Shown here: piece after piece, positions 27,302-36,637 of the stretch
Position numbering within the stretch: position 1 is the stretch's first letter
Layout of the letters: each line of letters begins with the position of its first letter
Made by a program: the position numbers and the translations under genes
DNA from: Thalassovita litoralis
GTDB lineage: Bacteria > Pseudomonadota > Alphaproteobacteria > Rhodobacterales > Rhodobacteraceae
Reading direction: 5' to 3'
DNA length: 64,000 bases
NCBI RefSeq assembly: GCF_900182725.1
Contig: NZ_FXTO01000016.1
Location: forward strand, 1 to 64,000
Notes under the pieces: generated by a model
Databases searched by the model: none
What the model was told of the DNA's origin: nothing
What the model saw: the letters and a program-made list of their open reading frames with translations, nothing else

Positions 27302-30300
27302 TCACGCCACCAACTGTTCTGCCTTTTTCAGATCGACAGATACCAACTGACTGACGCCTTGTTCCTGCATGGTCACGCCGAACAGGCGATCCATACGGGC
27401 CATTGTCACGGCATGGTGCGTGATGATCAGGAACCGCGTATCGGTGCGGCGGCACATTTCATCCAGCAAATCGCAGAACCGCGTCACGTTGGCATCGTCC
27501 AGCGGCGCATCTACCTCGTCCAGCACACAGATCGGGGCGGGATTGGCAAGGAACACCGCAAAGATCAGCGCCATCGCGGTCAAGGTCTGTTCTCCACCCG
27601 ACAGCAGCGACAGGGTGGACAGTTTCTTGCCCGGCGGCTGGCACATGATTTCCAGACCGGCCTCCAGCGGGTCATCGGATTCCACCAAAACCAGATTGGC
27701 CTCGCCCCCGCCGAACAGGTGCCGGAACAAGGTGCTGAAATTGCCGTTCACCTGTTCAAACGCGGTCAGCAGCCTTTCGCGCCCTTCCCGGTTCAGGCTG
27801 GCGATACCCTGACGCAGCGCCTTGATCGCCTCCTCCAGATCCGCCTTTTCAGTCAGCAGCGTGCCATGTTCGGCCCGCACCTCTTGCGCGTCCTCTTCGG
27901 CCCGCAGGTTCACTGCGCCCAATGCGTCGCGCTGGCGTTTCAGCCGGTTCACATCCGCCTCAATCGCGTCCGAGGCAGGCATCGACTCGGGGTCCGCACC
28001 CAGCGTTTCCAGCAGTTGCGCCGGGCTGACCTCTTGTTCTTCTGAAATCCGCTCGACCGCCACTGCCACGGTTTCCCGCGCAGCATCGGCCCGCGCTTCG
28101 GATCGCGCCCGTGCTTCGCGGGCTTCGCTGGCCTGCCGTTCGGCATCGCGTTCCGCCTGTTCCGCGGCACGCCCTGCGGTTTCCGCCTCGGCCAGCTTAT
28201 CCGCAGCGACCCGGCGGCGCTCTTCGGCTTTTTCAATCGCCTCGCCCAATTCTTCGCGCTGAATCGCGATTTCTTCGGGGACGGCGCTGGCCTCCATCAA
28301 CTCGTCTTCAGATGCGGCCTTACGCTCTTCCAGTTCGGTGCTGCGGGTCGAGGCCGTTTCCAGCCGGTGCCGCCAACCGCTTAGTTCCTTAGTCACTTCC
28401 TGCGACCGGCGCAGGCGGGCTTCGCCCTCGCGGCGCAATTCATCATGGGCAGATCGGCGCGACATCATCATGATCCGCGCGGCCTCGACCGTCATTTTCA
28501 CATCTTCGACCGACGCGCGTGCAGCGTCCAGATCGTCCAGATCGTCCACGCCCCGCTGCGCCTCGGACACCCGCGCCCGCGCTTCCATCGCGTCTTCTTC
28601 GTGGCGCGACACCGACAGGCCCAACGCCTCTAGCTTTGATTGCGACAGGTTCCGATCCGCCTCGGCCCGGCTTAGCTTGCGATTGGCTTCGTTCACCAGA
28701 CGATCCGCATCGCGCCGCGCCTGCCGCGCGGCCTGATCTGCATGGGTCAGATGAGTCAGCCGATCCGCCAGCGCATCATGCGCCTGCCGCGCAGCATCGG
28801 CGCGGGCAGTGGCCTGTTCCATCTGCTGCTTCAGTTCTTCCAAGCGGTTCAACTGCTGCAACCGCAGCGCGGCTGCCGATGGCGCATCTTCGGCCCACGC
28901 CCGATAGCCATCCCAACGCCACAGGTCGCCTTCCAGACTGACCAACCGCTGACCGGGTTTCAGCAGCGGTTGCAACCGCAAGGCATCTTCGGCCTCGACC
29001 AGACCGATCTGTGCCATCCGCCGCGCCAGCACGTCCGGCACCGACACATGCGCCGACAGTGCCGTTACACCGCCCGGCAGCGGCTGGGTTTCGTCATAAT
29101 CCGGCAGAACCGCCCAGCCTGAAGGCCCGTCTTCGTCCACCTCGGGGGCGCGCAAATCATCGGCCAGCGCCGCGCCAAGGGCTTTTTCAAAGCCCTGCTC
29201 CACCTGCAAGCGGTCCATGATCTGTCCGCCTTCGGCGGTGTCGCGCTGCAACAGCTTGGCCAGCGCCGTCACCTCGGCCCGCAGGGCGTTCAATTCGCCC
29301 TCGGCCTCGGACCGCTCGGCCCGGACATCGGCTTCGCGGGCTTGGGTGTCGGCCCGCGCTGCCTCGGCCTCGATCAGGGTTTCTTCGGCATGGGCGGCGG
29401 TTTCCACCGCAATCGCCTCTTGCTCTTGCGCGGCTTCAAATTCAATCGCCGCAGCGTCCAGCGCCTCTTGCGCGGCGGCCACGGCATCGCGGGCTTTCAC
29501 CGCTTCCCCTTCGGCGCGGGACAGGGTTTTGCGGCTGTCTTCCAGCATCCGGTGGGCAGATTGGTGACGGGCCGCCAAACGCGCCACATCTTCGGTGCGT
29601 TCGGACAAATCCGCCTCGCGGTCCTGCAACACCGCTGCCGCCTCGTGCGAAGCATCTGCTGCGGCTTCCAGCTTCTCGGCATGGCCTTCGCCCGCCTTGA
29701 GCAGCTCTCGCGCTTCCCATTCCAGCCGCTCGATCATTTCGCCCGCGTCACGGTTCAGCCCCGCCTCGCGTTCAATATCGCGGGCCAGTTGCACGATCCG
29801 GTTGCGCAGCGTTTCAATCGCCTGCACGGCGCGGGCTTCCTGATCCGTCAGGGCATCGCGCTGCACCTGAAGCCGCTGCAATACGGCAGCGGCAATCGCT
29901 TCTTCCTCGCGCAGCGGCGGCAGGGCATCGTCCAGTTCGACCCGCAGCGCCTCGGCCTTGCGGGCGGTGGTTTCCGCAGTCGCCGCAGCCGTAACCCGTT
30001 CACGCAGTTCCGCCTCAGCCACCAATCGCGCCTCGTCAGCCTCGCGCCAGCGGCGGTACAGCAACATCCCTTCGGCGCGGCGCAGTTCTTCGCCAATCGC
30101 CCGATACCGCGCGGCCTGCCGGGCCTGCCGCTCCAACTGCGCCAACTGTCCGGCCAATTGTTCGACCACATCATCGACCCGCGCCAGATTTTGCTCGGCA
30201 CCTTTCAGCTTCAGTTCGGCCTCGTGCCGCCGTTGGTACAGGCCGGAAATCCCGGCGGCTTCTTCCAGAATGCGGCGGCGGTTTTTCGGCTTGGCGTTGA

Positions 30301-30757
30301 TCAGTTCGGAAATCTGCCCCTGCCGCACCAGCGCCGGGGAATGCGCCCCGGTCGAGGCATCGGCGAACAACATCTGCACGTCACGCGCCCGCACGTCCTT
30401 GGCGTTGACCTTATAGGCACTGCCAACGTCACGAGTGATCCGCCGCACGATTTCAAGCTGATCGTCATCGTTGAACCCAGCCGGGGCCAGGCGGTCGGAA
30501 TTGTCGATGACCAGCGACACCTCGGCATAATTGCGGGCCGAACGGGTTGCAGCACCGGCAAAAATCACGTCCTCCATCCCGCCACCGCGCATAGCGGTGG
30601 GACGGTTTTCACCCATCACCCAGCGCAGCGCCTCCAGCAGGTTCGACTTGCCACAGCCATTCGGCCCCACGACCCCGGTCAGCCCTTCTTTGATCAAAAG
30701 GTCCGTCGGGTCCACGAAGCTTTTGAAGCCGGACAGTCTGAGTTTCGTGAAATACAA
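27302..30757 (-). CDS. smc: Chromosome segregation protein SMC
   Basis: SMC organises and segregates the chromosome as an ATP-dependent dimer with ScpA and ScpB. Of 1151 residues, Walker A is VVGPNGCGKSNLL (about 29-41). Two long Ala/Glu/Arg-rich coiled coils flank a hinge near residues 500-620. The C-terminal head has the LSGGEQTLTAMAL signature and Walker B ICVLDEVDAPLDD. The length fits the family. scpA/scpB are not in the window. Strong Ala/Glu/Arg bias explains the long open frames on the opposite strand. Confidence 0.96.
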   Translation of the reverse strand: MYFTKLRLSGFKSFVDPTDLLIKEGLTGVVGPNGCGKSNLLEALRWVMGENRPTAMRGGGMEDVIFAGAATRSARNYAEVSLVIDNSDRLAPAGFNDDDQLEIVRRITRDVGSAYKVNAKDVRARDVQMLFADASTGAHSPALVRQGQISELINAKPKNRRRILEEAAGISGLYQRRHEAELKLKGAEQNLARVDDVVEQLAGQLAQLERQARQAARYRAIGEELRRAEGMLLYRRWREADEARLVAEAELRERVTAAATAETTARKAEALRVELDDALPPLREEEAIAAAVLQRLQVQRDALTDQEARAVQAIETLRNRIVQLARDIEREAGLNRDAGEMIERLEWEARELLKAGEGHAEKLEAAADASHEAAAVLQDREADLSERTEDVARLAARHQSAHRMLEDSRKTLSRAEGEAVKARDAVAAAQEALDAAAIEFEAAQEQEAIAVETAAHAEETLIEAEAARADTQAREADVRAERSEAEGELNALRAEVTALAKLLQRDTAEGGQIMDRLQVEQGFEKALGAALADDLRAPEVDEDGPSGWAVLPDYDETQPLPGGVTALSAHVSVPDVLARRMAQIGLVEAEDALRLQPLLKPGQRLVSLEGDLWRWDGYRAWAEDAPSAAALRLQQLNRLEELKQQMEQATARADAARQAHDALADRLTHLTHADQAARQARRDADRLVNEANRKLSRAEADRNLSQSKLEALGLSVSRHEEDAMEARARVSEAQRGVDDLDDLDAARASVEDVKMTVEAARIMMMSRRSAHDELRREGEARLRRSQEVTKELSGWRHRLETASTRSTELEERKAASEDELMEASAVPEEIAIQREELGEAIEKAEERRRVAADKLAEAETAGRAAEQAERDAERQASEAREARARSEARADAARETVAVAVERISEEQEVSPAQLLETLGADPESMPASDAIEADVNRLKRQRDALGAVNLRAEEDAQEVRAEHGTLLTEKADLEEAIKALRQGIASLNREGRERLLTAFEQVNGNFSTLFRHLFGGGEANLVLVESDDPLEAGLEIMCQPPGKKLSTLSLLSGGEQTLTAMALIFAVFLANPAPICVLDEVDAPLDDANVTRFCDLLDEMCRRTDTRFLIITHHAVTMARMDRLFGVTMQEQGVSQLVSVDLKKAEQLVA

Positions 30758-30955
30758 AGGCGGTCTGATCCCGTGATTCCAAGCTGGCCCTGATCCTGTG
30801 ACGCCTTGGCCCCCCGTGTCAACGCGAAGCCCCCGGATATGGCAGAAAGCAATAACTTATCCACAAGATATTGCAAAAATCCGCCGATCAGCGCGGCTTG
30901 ACCCCGGCACGGGCACAGCCCACAAAGACAAAAGCCACCAACCGGACCCGTACCA

Positions 30956-31408
30956 ATGCCGCTGACCATTACCGCAGAAAGCCCGCAAACACAGGATGCC
31001 CATGACCTGATAGCCGGATCAGAGCAGGCGCTGCGGGCGGTTTACAGCGCGGACGAATGTTTCACCTTCACCGCACGGGAACTGGATGCGCCGAACATCA
31101 CCTTTTGGGTGGCACGAAGCGGGACAACCCCGCTGGGCTGTGTCGCACTGGTGGATTGCGGCACATATGGCGAGGTGAAGCGCCTGTTCGTCACACCAAA
31201 CGCACGGGGAACCGGCGCAGCCCACGCCTTGATGTCGGCACTGGAAACACACGCAACCGCCTTGGGTTTGCCATCGGTAAAGCTGGAAACCGGGGACAAG
31301 CTGGTTGCCGCCGTCAAGCTGTATCACAAGCTGGGCTATCGCGAATGCGGTCCCTTTGGGGCGTATGGTTTACACCCCGCCAGCCTGTTCATGGCCAAAA
31401 CCCTGTAG
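30956..31408 (+). CDS. GNAT-family N-acetyltransferase
   Basis: A 150-residue acetyltransferase. LFVTPNARGTGAAHALMSALE is the acetyl-CoA pyrophosphate-binding loop (family R/Q-x-x-G-x-G/A), followed by SVKLETGDKLVAAVKLYHKLGYRECGPFGAY. That ending is typical of the group acetylating small amines or amino acids. The acceptor is unknown. The gene is separated from smc by a 198-bp divergent gap that holds no other feature I can name. Confidence 0.85.
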   Translation: MPLTITAESPQTQDAHDLIAGSEQALRAVYSADECFTFTARELDAPNITFWVARSGTTPLGCVALVDCGTYGEVKRLFVTPNARGTGAAHALMSALETHATALGLPSVKLETGDKLVAAVKLYHKLGYRECGPFGAYGLHPASLFMAKTL

Positions 31409-31419
31409 ACGCGGACGGG

Positions 31420-31581
31420 TTACTTGGCCTTCTTTTCAGCGGCTTGCTTCATCCGTTCCAGCAGATCGGCCTTCACCGGCTTCTTGCCATAGGGCGTTTT
31501 TGTCGTCCCCGGTTCGTTGTGTTCCTTATGGCGCGGCTTATTCGATCCCGGACGCGCCCCGCCCATTTTGCTGTAATCCAT
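31420..31581 (-). CDS. Small basic hypothetical protein
   Basis: A 53-residue, Lys/Gly-rich soluble protein (MDYSKMGGARPGSNKP, then KADLLERMKQAAEKKAK). I do not recognise a family. The C-terminal 20 residues look helical. The ATG at 31581 follows a purine-rich AGGTGCGAC stretch; the frame is open to 31752 without coding character. It is convergent with the GNAT gene 12 bp away, so a short RNA-binding or stress peptide is possible, but this is only inference. Confidence 0.55.
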   Translation of the reverse strand: MDYSKMGGARPGSNKPRHKEHNEPGTTKTPYGKKPVKADLLERMKQAAEKKAK

Positions 31582-31766
31582 CTGTCGCACCTTTCTGCCA
31601 ACTCCTGCCGCACATGCCCCAGCATCCGGTGCCGCGCAAGCCCCTGTCGTTATTTCGCTGGTCATGGAGAAGCGTGCCTTCGCTTTTCCGTTCGGTTTTA
31701 TGCGCAGCTCTGCGCTTGTCAGTTTGCGGCTGTGGTCATATGATTTGACCAAAACGAGCGTGAAAT

Positions 31767-32534
31767 ATGCCCTTTCAGAAAGTCCAACCCGAAAAGCTGT
31801 CTGCCGCCGTCACCCGGCAGATCGAATTGCTGATCCTGCGTGGCATCCTGCGCCCCGGTGAACGGCTGCCGTCTGAACGGGAATTGTCTGACCGGCTGGG
31901 CGTGTCGCGCCCGTCCCTGCGCGAGGCGATTGCGGAACTACAAAACAAGGGTTTGCTGACATCCAAGGCCGGGGCCGGGATATATGTGGCGGATGTGTTG
32001 GGATCGGCCTTTTCCGATGCGCTGGTCAAACTGTTCGCCGCCCATGACGAAGCGGTGTTCGATTACATTTCGTTCCGGCGCGACATGGAAGGATTGGCCG
32101 CAGAACGGGCGACCCGGCTGGCCTCGGACACGGATCTGAAAGTGATCCAAACCATTTTCGACAAGATGGAAACCGCCCATTCAAAACGCGATCCGGGGGA
32201 CGAGGCGCGACTGGATGCGGATTTCCATCTGGCAATTATCGAAGCCAGCCATAACGTGATCATGCTGCATATGATGCGCTCCATGTACCAACTGCTGCGC
32301 GAAGGCGTGTTTTACAATCGTCAGGTCATGTTCAAACAACGCACCACGCGGGACACCCTGCTGAATCAACACCGGGCGATCAACGTGGCCTTGCAAGCCC
32401 GCGACCCCGCAGGCGCCCGCGCGGCGGTCGAGGCGCATCTGGATTATGTAAAAGCATCGCTGACCGATCAGCAGAAGGCGGAACAAAACGAAAAAATAGC
32501 CCTGCAACGATTCCAACACGAAAAGGCGCGATAA
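31767..32534 (+). CDS. FadR/PdhR-type GntR transcriptional regulator
   Basis: A 255-residue regulator. The winged helix-turn-helix is residues 5-75 (LRPGERLPSERELSDRLGVSRPSLREAIAEL). A FadR-C-type (FCD) ligand domain follows, with DADFHLAIIEASHNVIMLHMM carrying the metal-binding Asp/His, and LNQHRAINVAL. The long first helix and overall pattern are like PdhR/LldR. It is a single gene, with no adjacent pathway to suggest the effector. A bidirectional terminator separates it from the atp operon. Confidence 0.9.
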   Translation: MPFQKVQPEKLSAAVTRQIELLILRGILRPGERLPSERELSDRLGVSRPSLREAIAELQNKGLLTSKAGAGIYVADVLGSAFSDALVKLFAAHDEAVFDYISFRRDMEGLAAERATRLASDTDLKVIQTIFDKMETAHSKRDPGDEARLDADFHLAIIEASHNVIMLHMMRSMYQLLREGVFYNRQVMFKQRTTRDTLLNQHRAINVALQARDPAGARAAVEAHLDYVKASLTDQQKAEQNEKIALQRFQHEKAR

Positions 32535-32550
32535 ACCGTTCCGTCAAACG

Positions 32551-32580
32551 AAAAAACCCGCGCCAAAGCGCGGGTTTTTT
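32551..32580. terminator. Bidirectional terminator between the GntR regulator and atpF
   Basis: AAAAAACCCGCGC and GCGCGGGTTTTTT are perfect 13-bp arms with a four-base loop, ending both convergent transcription units. Confidence 0.93.
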
Positions 32581-32600
32581 GTTCGGGAATATCCCAAAGA

Positions 32601-33158
32601 TCAGTGCAGCTTCGCGTTCACTTCGGCGATGGCAGCATCAATCAGTTTGTTGCCTTCCGCCGCAGTCATCTGCTGCGCGATCACGTCATTTGCTGCGCCA
32701 ATGGCGATAGCAATAGCCTGATCACGAACATCGCGGACTGCGGAAGCCTCTGCCGAAGCGATCTGCTCCTCGGCAGCTTTCACGCGGCGCGCGATGCTTT
32801 TTTGCAGATCGGCCTTTGCCTGCTCAGCGGCCAGTGCGGCCTCTTCCTTGGCGTGGGCTACGATACGGTCGGCCTGATCCTGAACCTCTTTGTGCTTACG
32901 CTCGTAAGAGGCCAGCAACGCCTGTGCTTCTTCGCGCAGGGTGCGGGCTTCGTCCAGTTCAGACTTGATGTCCTCGGCCCGCTTGTCCAGCATCTTGCCC
33001 AACATGCCGGGTACTTTGAAGTACATCAGCACCAGAATGAACAGGATGAAGGCCAGCGTCACGATGAAGTTCGTGTTGTGCAGCGAAAAGAACGGACCCG
33101 AGGCAGCAAAAGCCGGGCTTGCGGCGGTCAGGGCCAGAAGAGTAGCAAGTTTACGCAT
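32601..33158 (-). CDS. atpF: F0F1 ATP synthase subunit b
   Basis: This 185-residue peripheral-stalk subunit has one N-terminal membrane helix (about residues 32-50, FIVTLAFILFILVLMYF) and a long charged coiled coil. The first 19 residues look like a cleavable signal (LATLLALTAASPAFAAS). Together with b' it links F0 to F1. It is the last gene of the F0 operon. The F1 genes (atpHAGDC) are elsewhere, the usual split in alphaproteobacteria. Confidence 0.95.
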   Translation of the reverse strand: MRKLATLLALTAASPAFAASGPFFSLHNTNFIVTLAFILFILVLMYFKVPGMLGKMLDKRAEDIKSELDEARTLREEAQALLASYERKHKEVQDQADRIVAHAKEEAALAAEQAKADLQKSIARRVKAAEEQIASAEASAVRDVRDQAIAIAIGAANDVIAQQMTAAEGNKLIDAAIAEVNAKLH

Positions 33159-33163
33159 ATCCC

Positions 33164-33703
33164 TTATCCCTTGATCCGGGCAGCAACAGCCGCGTCCACA
33201 GTGTTCGCATCAGCTTCGCCACCCAAGGCAGCGACGATTTCAGCGGTGGTGTCCTTGGCCACGACTTTGACGCTTTCCAGTGCATTCGCACGGATTGCGG
33301 CAATGGCCTTTTCACCTTCGGCCACTTTCGCGGCGATCTCGGCGTCGGCCTTAGCGGTCGCGGCGTCCAGATCGGCCTGAATTTCGGCCTTGGTTTCGGC
33401 GACGATGCGCTGCGCTTCTGCACGGGCATCGGCCAGCGCCTTGTTATAAGCGCCTTCAGCTTCGACCGCCTTCGCCTTCAGCTCTTCGGCTGCGGCGATG
33501 TCGTTCGTGATTGTCCCCTGACGCTCGGCCAGAACCGCAGCAATGCGGGGCAGCGCGATGCGCGACAGGACGAAATAGATCACGACCAGCGTGACCAGAA
33601 GCCAGAAAATCTGGTTGCCCCAGTTCGTAAAGTCCAACTGCGGCATGCCGGGTGCAGCGGCCTCAGCGGCGTGACCTGCGGCTTCGTGCGTTTCAGTCGC
33701 CAT
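33164..33703 (-). CDS. atpX: F0F1 ATP synthase subunit b'
   Basis: This 179-residue second b-type stalk subunit is found in photosynthetic and related alphaproteobacteria. A Gly/Ala/His-rich N-terminus is followed by one membrane helix ([20 protein letters not shown]) and a long Ala/Glu/Lys coiled coil. It lies 5 bp ahead of atpF, and a b/b' heterodimer is expected. Confidence 0.93.
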   Translation of the reverse strand: MATETHEAAGHAAEAAAPGMPQLDFTNWGNQIFWLLVTLVVIYFVLSRIALPRIAAVLAERQGTITNDIAAAEELKAKAVEAEGAYNKALADARAEAQRIVAETKAEIQADLDAATAKADAEIAAKVAEGEKAIAAIRANALESVKVVAKDTTAEIVAALGGEADANTVDAAVAARIKG

Positions 33704-33784
33704 GTCGTCCTCCTTGGGAACTTCCGGTTACACCGGGCAGACGCGACTGCGCCCACCCGGCCGTAAGGATGTGTTCCGTAAGGA

Positions 33785-34009
33785 TTAGACGGCGAACATC
33801 AGCAGCAGAGCGACGAGGAACGAGAAGATCCCCAGAGCTTCTGCGAATGCGATGCCGATGAACAGGGTTGCAGTCTGCGAAGCAGCTGCCGACGGGTTGC
33901 GCAGTGCGCCTGCCAGGTAGTTACCTGCAACGTTACCCACACCGATAGCGGCTGCGCCCGAACCGATTGCTGCCAGGCCTGCGCCGATGTGTGCCAGATC
34001 GCCTTCCAT
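33785..34009 (-). CDS. atpE: F0F1 ATP synthase subunit c
   Basis: The 74-residue rotor-ring proteolipid has two membrane helices. The first is Gly-rich ([17 protein letters not shown]), the polar loop has RNPSA, and the second carries the ion-binding Glu57 ([10 protein letters not shown]). The lack of a Na+-type ligand set suggests proton use. It lies in the F0 operon between atpB and atpX. Confidence 0.96.
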   Translation of the reverse strand: MEGDLAHIGAGLAAIGSGAAAIGVGNVAGNYLAGALRNPSAAASQTATLFIGIAFAEALGIFSFLVALLLMFAV

Positions 34010-34062
34010 GATGTATCTCCTTACGATTGGAAGTTAGTATAAGTAGGGTTGAGTGTCGGACC

Positions 34063-34827
34063 TTAGTGCGACGGATGCAGCGCATCCTTCAGGTACACGC
34101 AGGTCAGAATGGTGAACACGTAGGCCTGAATGAAGGCCACCAGAACCTCCAGACCGTACATTGCGGTGATCGCGACCACCGAAACCGGGCTGACGGCAGC
34201 AATGGCTGCGAAGCCCGCGAAAACCTTGATCACGGCGTGGCCTGCCATCACGTTGCCAGCAAGACGAATGCTGTGGCTGACGGGACGGACGAAGTACGAG
34301 ATCAGTTCGATGATGGCCAAGATCGGGCGCAGCGCCAGCGGAGCCGACGACACCCAGAACAGGCCAAGGAAACCCGCGCCGTTTTTCACAAAGCCCGTGA
34401 TGGTCACCGTCAGGAACACTAGCAGCGCCAGAACCACGGTCACAGCGAAATGCGATGTGGTGGTGAAGCTCATCGGCAGCAGGCCAAGGAAGTTGGCGAA
34501 GACGATGAACATGAACAGGGTCATGATATAGGGGAAGAATTTCACGGCATCTTTGCCAGCGACATCTTCGACCATTTTATAGATGAAACCATAGGCCAGT
34601 TCGCCAACCGACTGGCTGCGCGAAGGAACAATCGCGCGGCGCGACGTACCCAGAACCATCATGGCGATGATCGCGACGACGGCCAGCGCCATCCACAGGG
34701 TCACGTTGGTGATGGTGTACCATGCAATCGTGTCACCGCCGAACAGCGGCTTCACAATGAACTGGTCCATCGGGTGGAAAACCAGACCGCCGCTTTCGGC
34801 ACCATGCGCTTCAGTCGCCACGTTCAT
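34063..34827 (-). CDS. atpB: F0F1 ATP synthase subunit a
   Basis: The 254-residue stator membrane subunit forms the proton half-channels. Five to six membrane helices are visible. The essential Arg lies in [14 protein letters not shown], and the [15 protein letters not shown] tail is typical. Its ATG overlaps the atpI stop, so translation is coupled. Confidence 0.96.
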   Translation of the reverse strand: MNVATEAHGAESGGLVFHPMDQFIVKPLFGGDTIAWYTITNVTLWMALAVVAIIAMMVLGTSRRAIVPSRSQSVGELAYGFIYKMVEDVAGKDAVKFFPYIMTLFMFIVFANFLGLLPMSFTTTSHFAVTVVLALLVFLTVTITGFVKNGAGFLGLFWVSSAPLALRPILAIIELISYFVRPVSHSIRLAGNVMAGHAVIKVFAGFAAIAAVSPVSVVAITAMYGLEVLVAFIQAYVFTILTCVYLKDALHPSH

Positions 34828-35153
34828 ACCCTCTCGTTCTTCTTGGCCTCTGCGGCCAGATTTGTCTCTTGGACCTCTTTCGCGGTTCGGATCATCGTCT
34901 GTATCCCCGCCGCAAGGCCCAGCAATGTGAAAATGACAAGGAAGATCGGGATCGTCCCGAACAGGCCATCCAGCCCGTATCCTATGCCAAAGCCGATCCC
35001 CAGACCGGCAACCAGTTCAATCACCATCCGCCATGCCTGATTGGCCATCGAATAGTGTTCGTCCGCGCGGGGCTTCGGGGACTGGGCAGCTTTTGCCGCT
35101 GCGATCCGGGCTTCCAGACGCTCCATATCGCGTTGCTGGTCGGGATCGGTCAC
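34824..35153 (-). CDS. atpI: ATP synthase assembly protein AtpI
   Basis: A 109-residue small membrane protein with two helices (about [19 protein letters not shown] and [17 protein letters not shown]). It is the AtpI type that opens F0 operons and helps c-ring assembly. I chose GTG at 35153, giving a (M)TDPDQQRD start as in relatives. GTG at 35183 would add ten residues. It is the first gene of the atpIBEXF unit. Confidence 0.88.
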   Translation of the reverse strand: MTDPDQQRDMERLEARIAAAKAAQSPKPRADEHYSMANQAWRMVIELVAGLGIGFGIGYGLDGLFGTIPIFLVIFTLLGLAAGIQTMIRTAKEVQETNLAAEAKKNERV

Positions 35154-35254
35154 GCGCAAAACCCCCTTGGGACGAATGGGCACTTGCTACGGTGCAGCGC
35201 GACCTGAGTCAAGCGCCCATTCCCAAAAGGAAACCACACGCTAAGCCGTTGGAA

Positions 35255-35280
35255 TTTTGAGTATTTTTTGCAAGATGAAA
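35255..35280. repeat. Recurrent intergenic element, copy 2 (GAGTATTTTTTGCAAGATGA)
   Basis: GAGTATTTTTTGCAAGATGA lies in the 209-bp gap between the divergent atpI and arsR-type genes. It shares the AG/AT-TATTT-GCAAGATGA core with copies near 5078, 49221 and 53586. A hairpin with arms GCCAT-GGTTG and CAACC-ATGGC follows at about 35296-35325. Confidence 0.5.
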
Positions 35281-35392
35281 TCAAGTGGAGCGCACGCCAT
35301 TTGGGTTGTTAGCGCAACCGATGGCGATTTTGCATATTCAACCTGTCGGTTTATCTTTATGAAAGCCGGAACAAGGAAAGGCATCCCGACCC

Positions 35393-35737
35393 ATGACCCC
35401 TGCTGTCGATCTGGACACGATTTTTGCCGCGCTGGCCGACCCGACCCGGCGGGCGATCCTGTCCATGCTGCTGGAGGATGACATGGCCGTAACGGATGTG
35501 GCCGAACCGTTCGAGATGTCGCTGGCGGCGATTTCAAAGCACCTGACCATTCTGGCGAACGCCGGGCTGATCAGTCAGGACAAACGCGGGCGGGTCAAAT
35601 GGTGCAAGCTGGAACCCGACGCGCTGCGCGAGGCAAGTATATGGATGCAAAGCTTCGGCCAGTTCGAGGCGGTGAATCTGGACGCCTTTGAACGGTTTCT
35701 GCAATCCGAGCTGGACATTGCCCCGACACAGGACTGA
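35393..35737 (+). CDS. ArsR-family winged-helix regulator
   Basis: A 114-residue ArsR-type repressor. The fold is seen in IFAALADPTRRAILSML, MAVTDVAEPFEMSLAAISKHLTILANAGLI and DKRGRVKWCKLEPD. It has no CxC metal motif of ArsR/SmtB, and the subfamily with this DPTRR-SKHL sequence usually regulates a neighbouring SRPBCC or other enzyme gene. Here the only neighbour is a convergent DMT transporter. Target unknown. Confidence 0.87.
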   Translation: MTPAVDLDTIFAALADPTRRAILSMLLEDDMAVTDVAEPFEMSLAAISKHLTILANAGLISQDKRGRVKWCKLEPDALREASIWMQSFGQFEAVNLDAFERFLQSELDIAPTQD

Positions 35738-35754
35738 ACGCGGTTGACCGCGCC

Positions 35755-36636
35755 TTAGCGGTCACCTTTCAGCAACATCGTCAGCGCCACAACGCTTAGC
35801 GCCACGCCAATCAGCACCAGCGCGGGCGGGGTGCCGTGGCCCATCAGAAATTCCCAGACCAGCACCCAACTGGGCGTCAGATAGGTATAAGCCATCACCT
35901 TGGCCGAAGGCAGGCGCAGCGATGCGTATTGCAGCAACACGAAGGTCACGGCGCTGGCAAAGATAGCGACATACAGGATCGTCACCCAGACAATACCGGG
36001 CAGGTTGGCCCAATCCGTCGCGCGAATGTCATTCCACCCCCACAGGGTAATCACAATCCAACACGCGACCAGCATCCCAAAGGTAAAGACCACGGCGGGT
36101 TCACCCCGGTTCAGCTTGCGCACCATCGGCGTATAAATCGCATGGGCGACGCATCCCCAGAAATAAATCACCTCGCCCGTGCCCATGTGGAAATTCAGCA
36201 GCGCCCCCAGATCGGCGCGGAAAATCACCCAGACCGCCCCAGCCCCGCCAATGGCCAGCGCCGCCGCCATCCAGCGGGTCGTGATCTGGCGCAGCATCAC
36301 ATAGCCCGCGATGGCGGTCATGATCGGGGTCAGGGTAAACACCGCCGCCGCCGAAACGGGTTGCGCTGTTTTCAGACCTTCAAACATCAGCACGAAATAG
36401 ATGGCAAAGATGCCGCCCAGTGCAAAATAGCGCCAGGGGGCGTGCAATGCGCTGCGCGGGATGCCGGTGGTTGCAAGGGCCGCAACCCCGACCAACACCC
36501 CGGCAATGGCAAAGCGCACTGAATTCAACGCCGTGGGTGCGATATGCGGCGCGGCCAGAACGCCCAGCGAAAACGATCCGGCCACCAGCGCCGAAAAGAG
36601 CAACATGGCCGCATGGCCCCGCATTGCCGGATTCAT
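35755..36636 (-). CDS. DMT-superfamily (EamA) transporter
   Basis: A 293-residue membrane protein with about ten helices and two EamA repeats (ALNSVRFAIAGVLVG, then YTYLTPSWVLVWEFLMGHG). It is likely an exporter of amino acids or other metabolites. It ends 17 bp from the ArsR-type gene and begins two bases from the stop of the downstream-facing LysR gene, so it is probably co-transcribed with that regulator. Confidence 0.85.
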   Translation of the reverse strand: MNPAMRGHAAMLLFSALVAGSFSLGVLAAPHIAPTALNSVRFAIAGVLVGVAALATTGIPRSALHAPWRYFALGGIFAIYFVLMFEGLKTAQPVSAAAVFTLTPIMTAIAGYVMLRQITTRWMAAALAIGGAGAVWVIFRADLGALLNFHMGTGEVIYFWGCVAHAIYTPMVRKLNRGEPAVVFTFGMLVACWIVITLWGWNDIRATDWANLPGIVWVTILYVAIFASAVTFVLLQYASLRLPSAKVMAYTYLTPSWVLVWEFLMGHGTPPALVLIGVALSVVALTMLLKGDR

Positions 36637-36637
36637 A

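Noticed and set aside
29342-30793. A 483-codon plus-strand frame over smc
   Set aside because: It is a by-product of the Ala/Glu/Arg-rich coiled coil of smc on the other strand.
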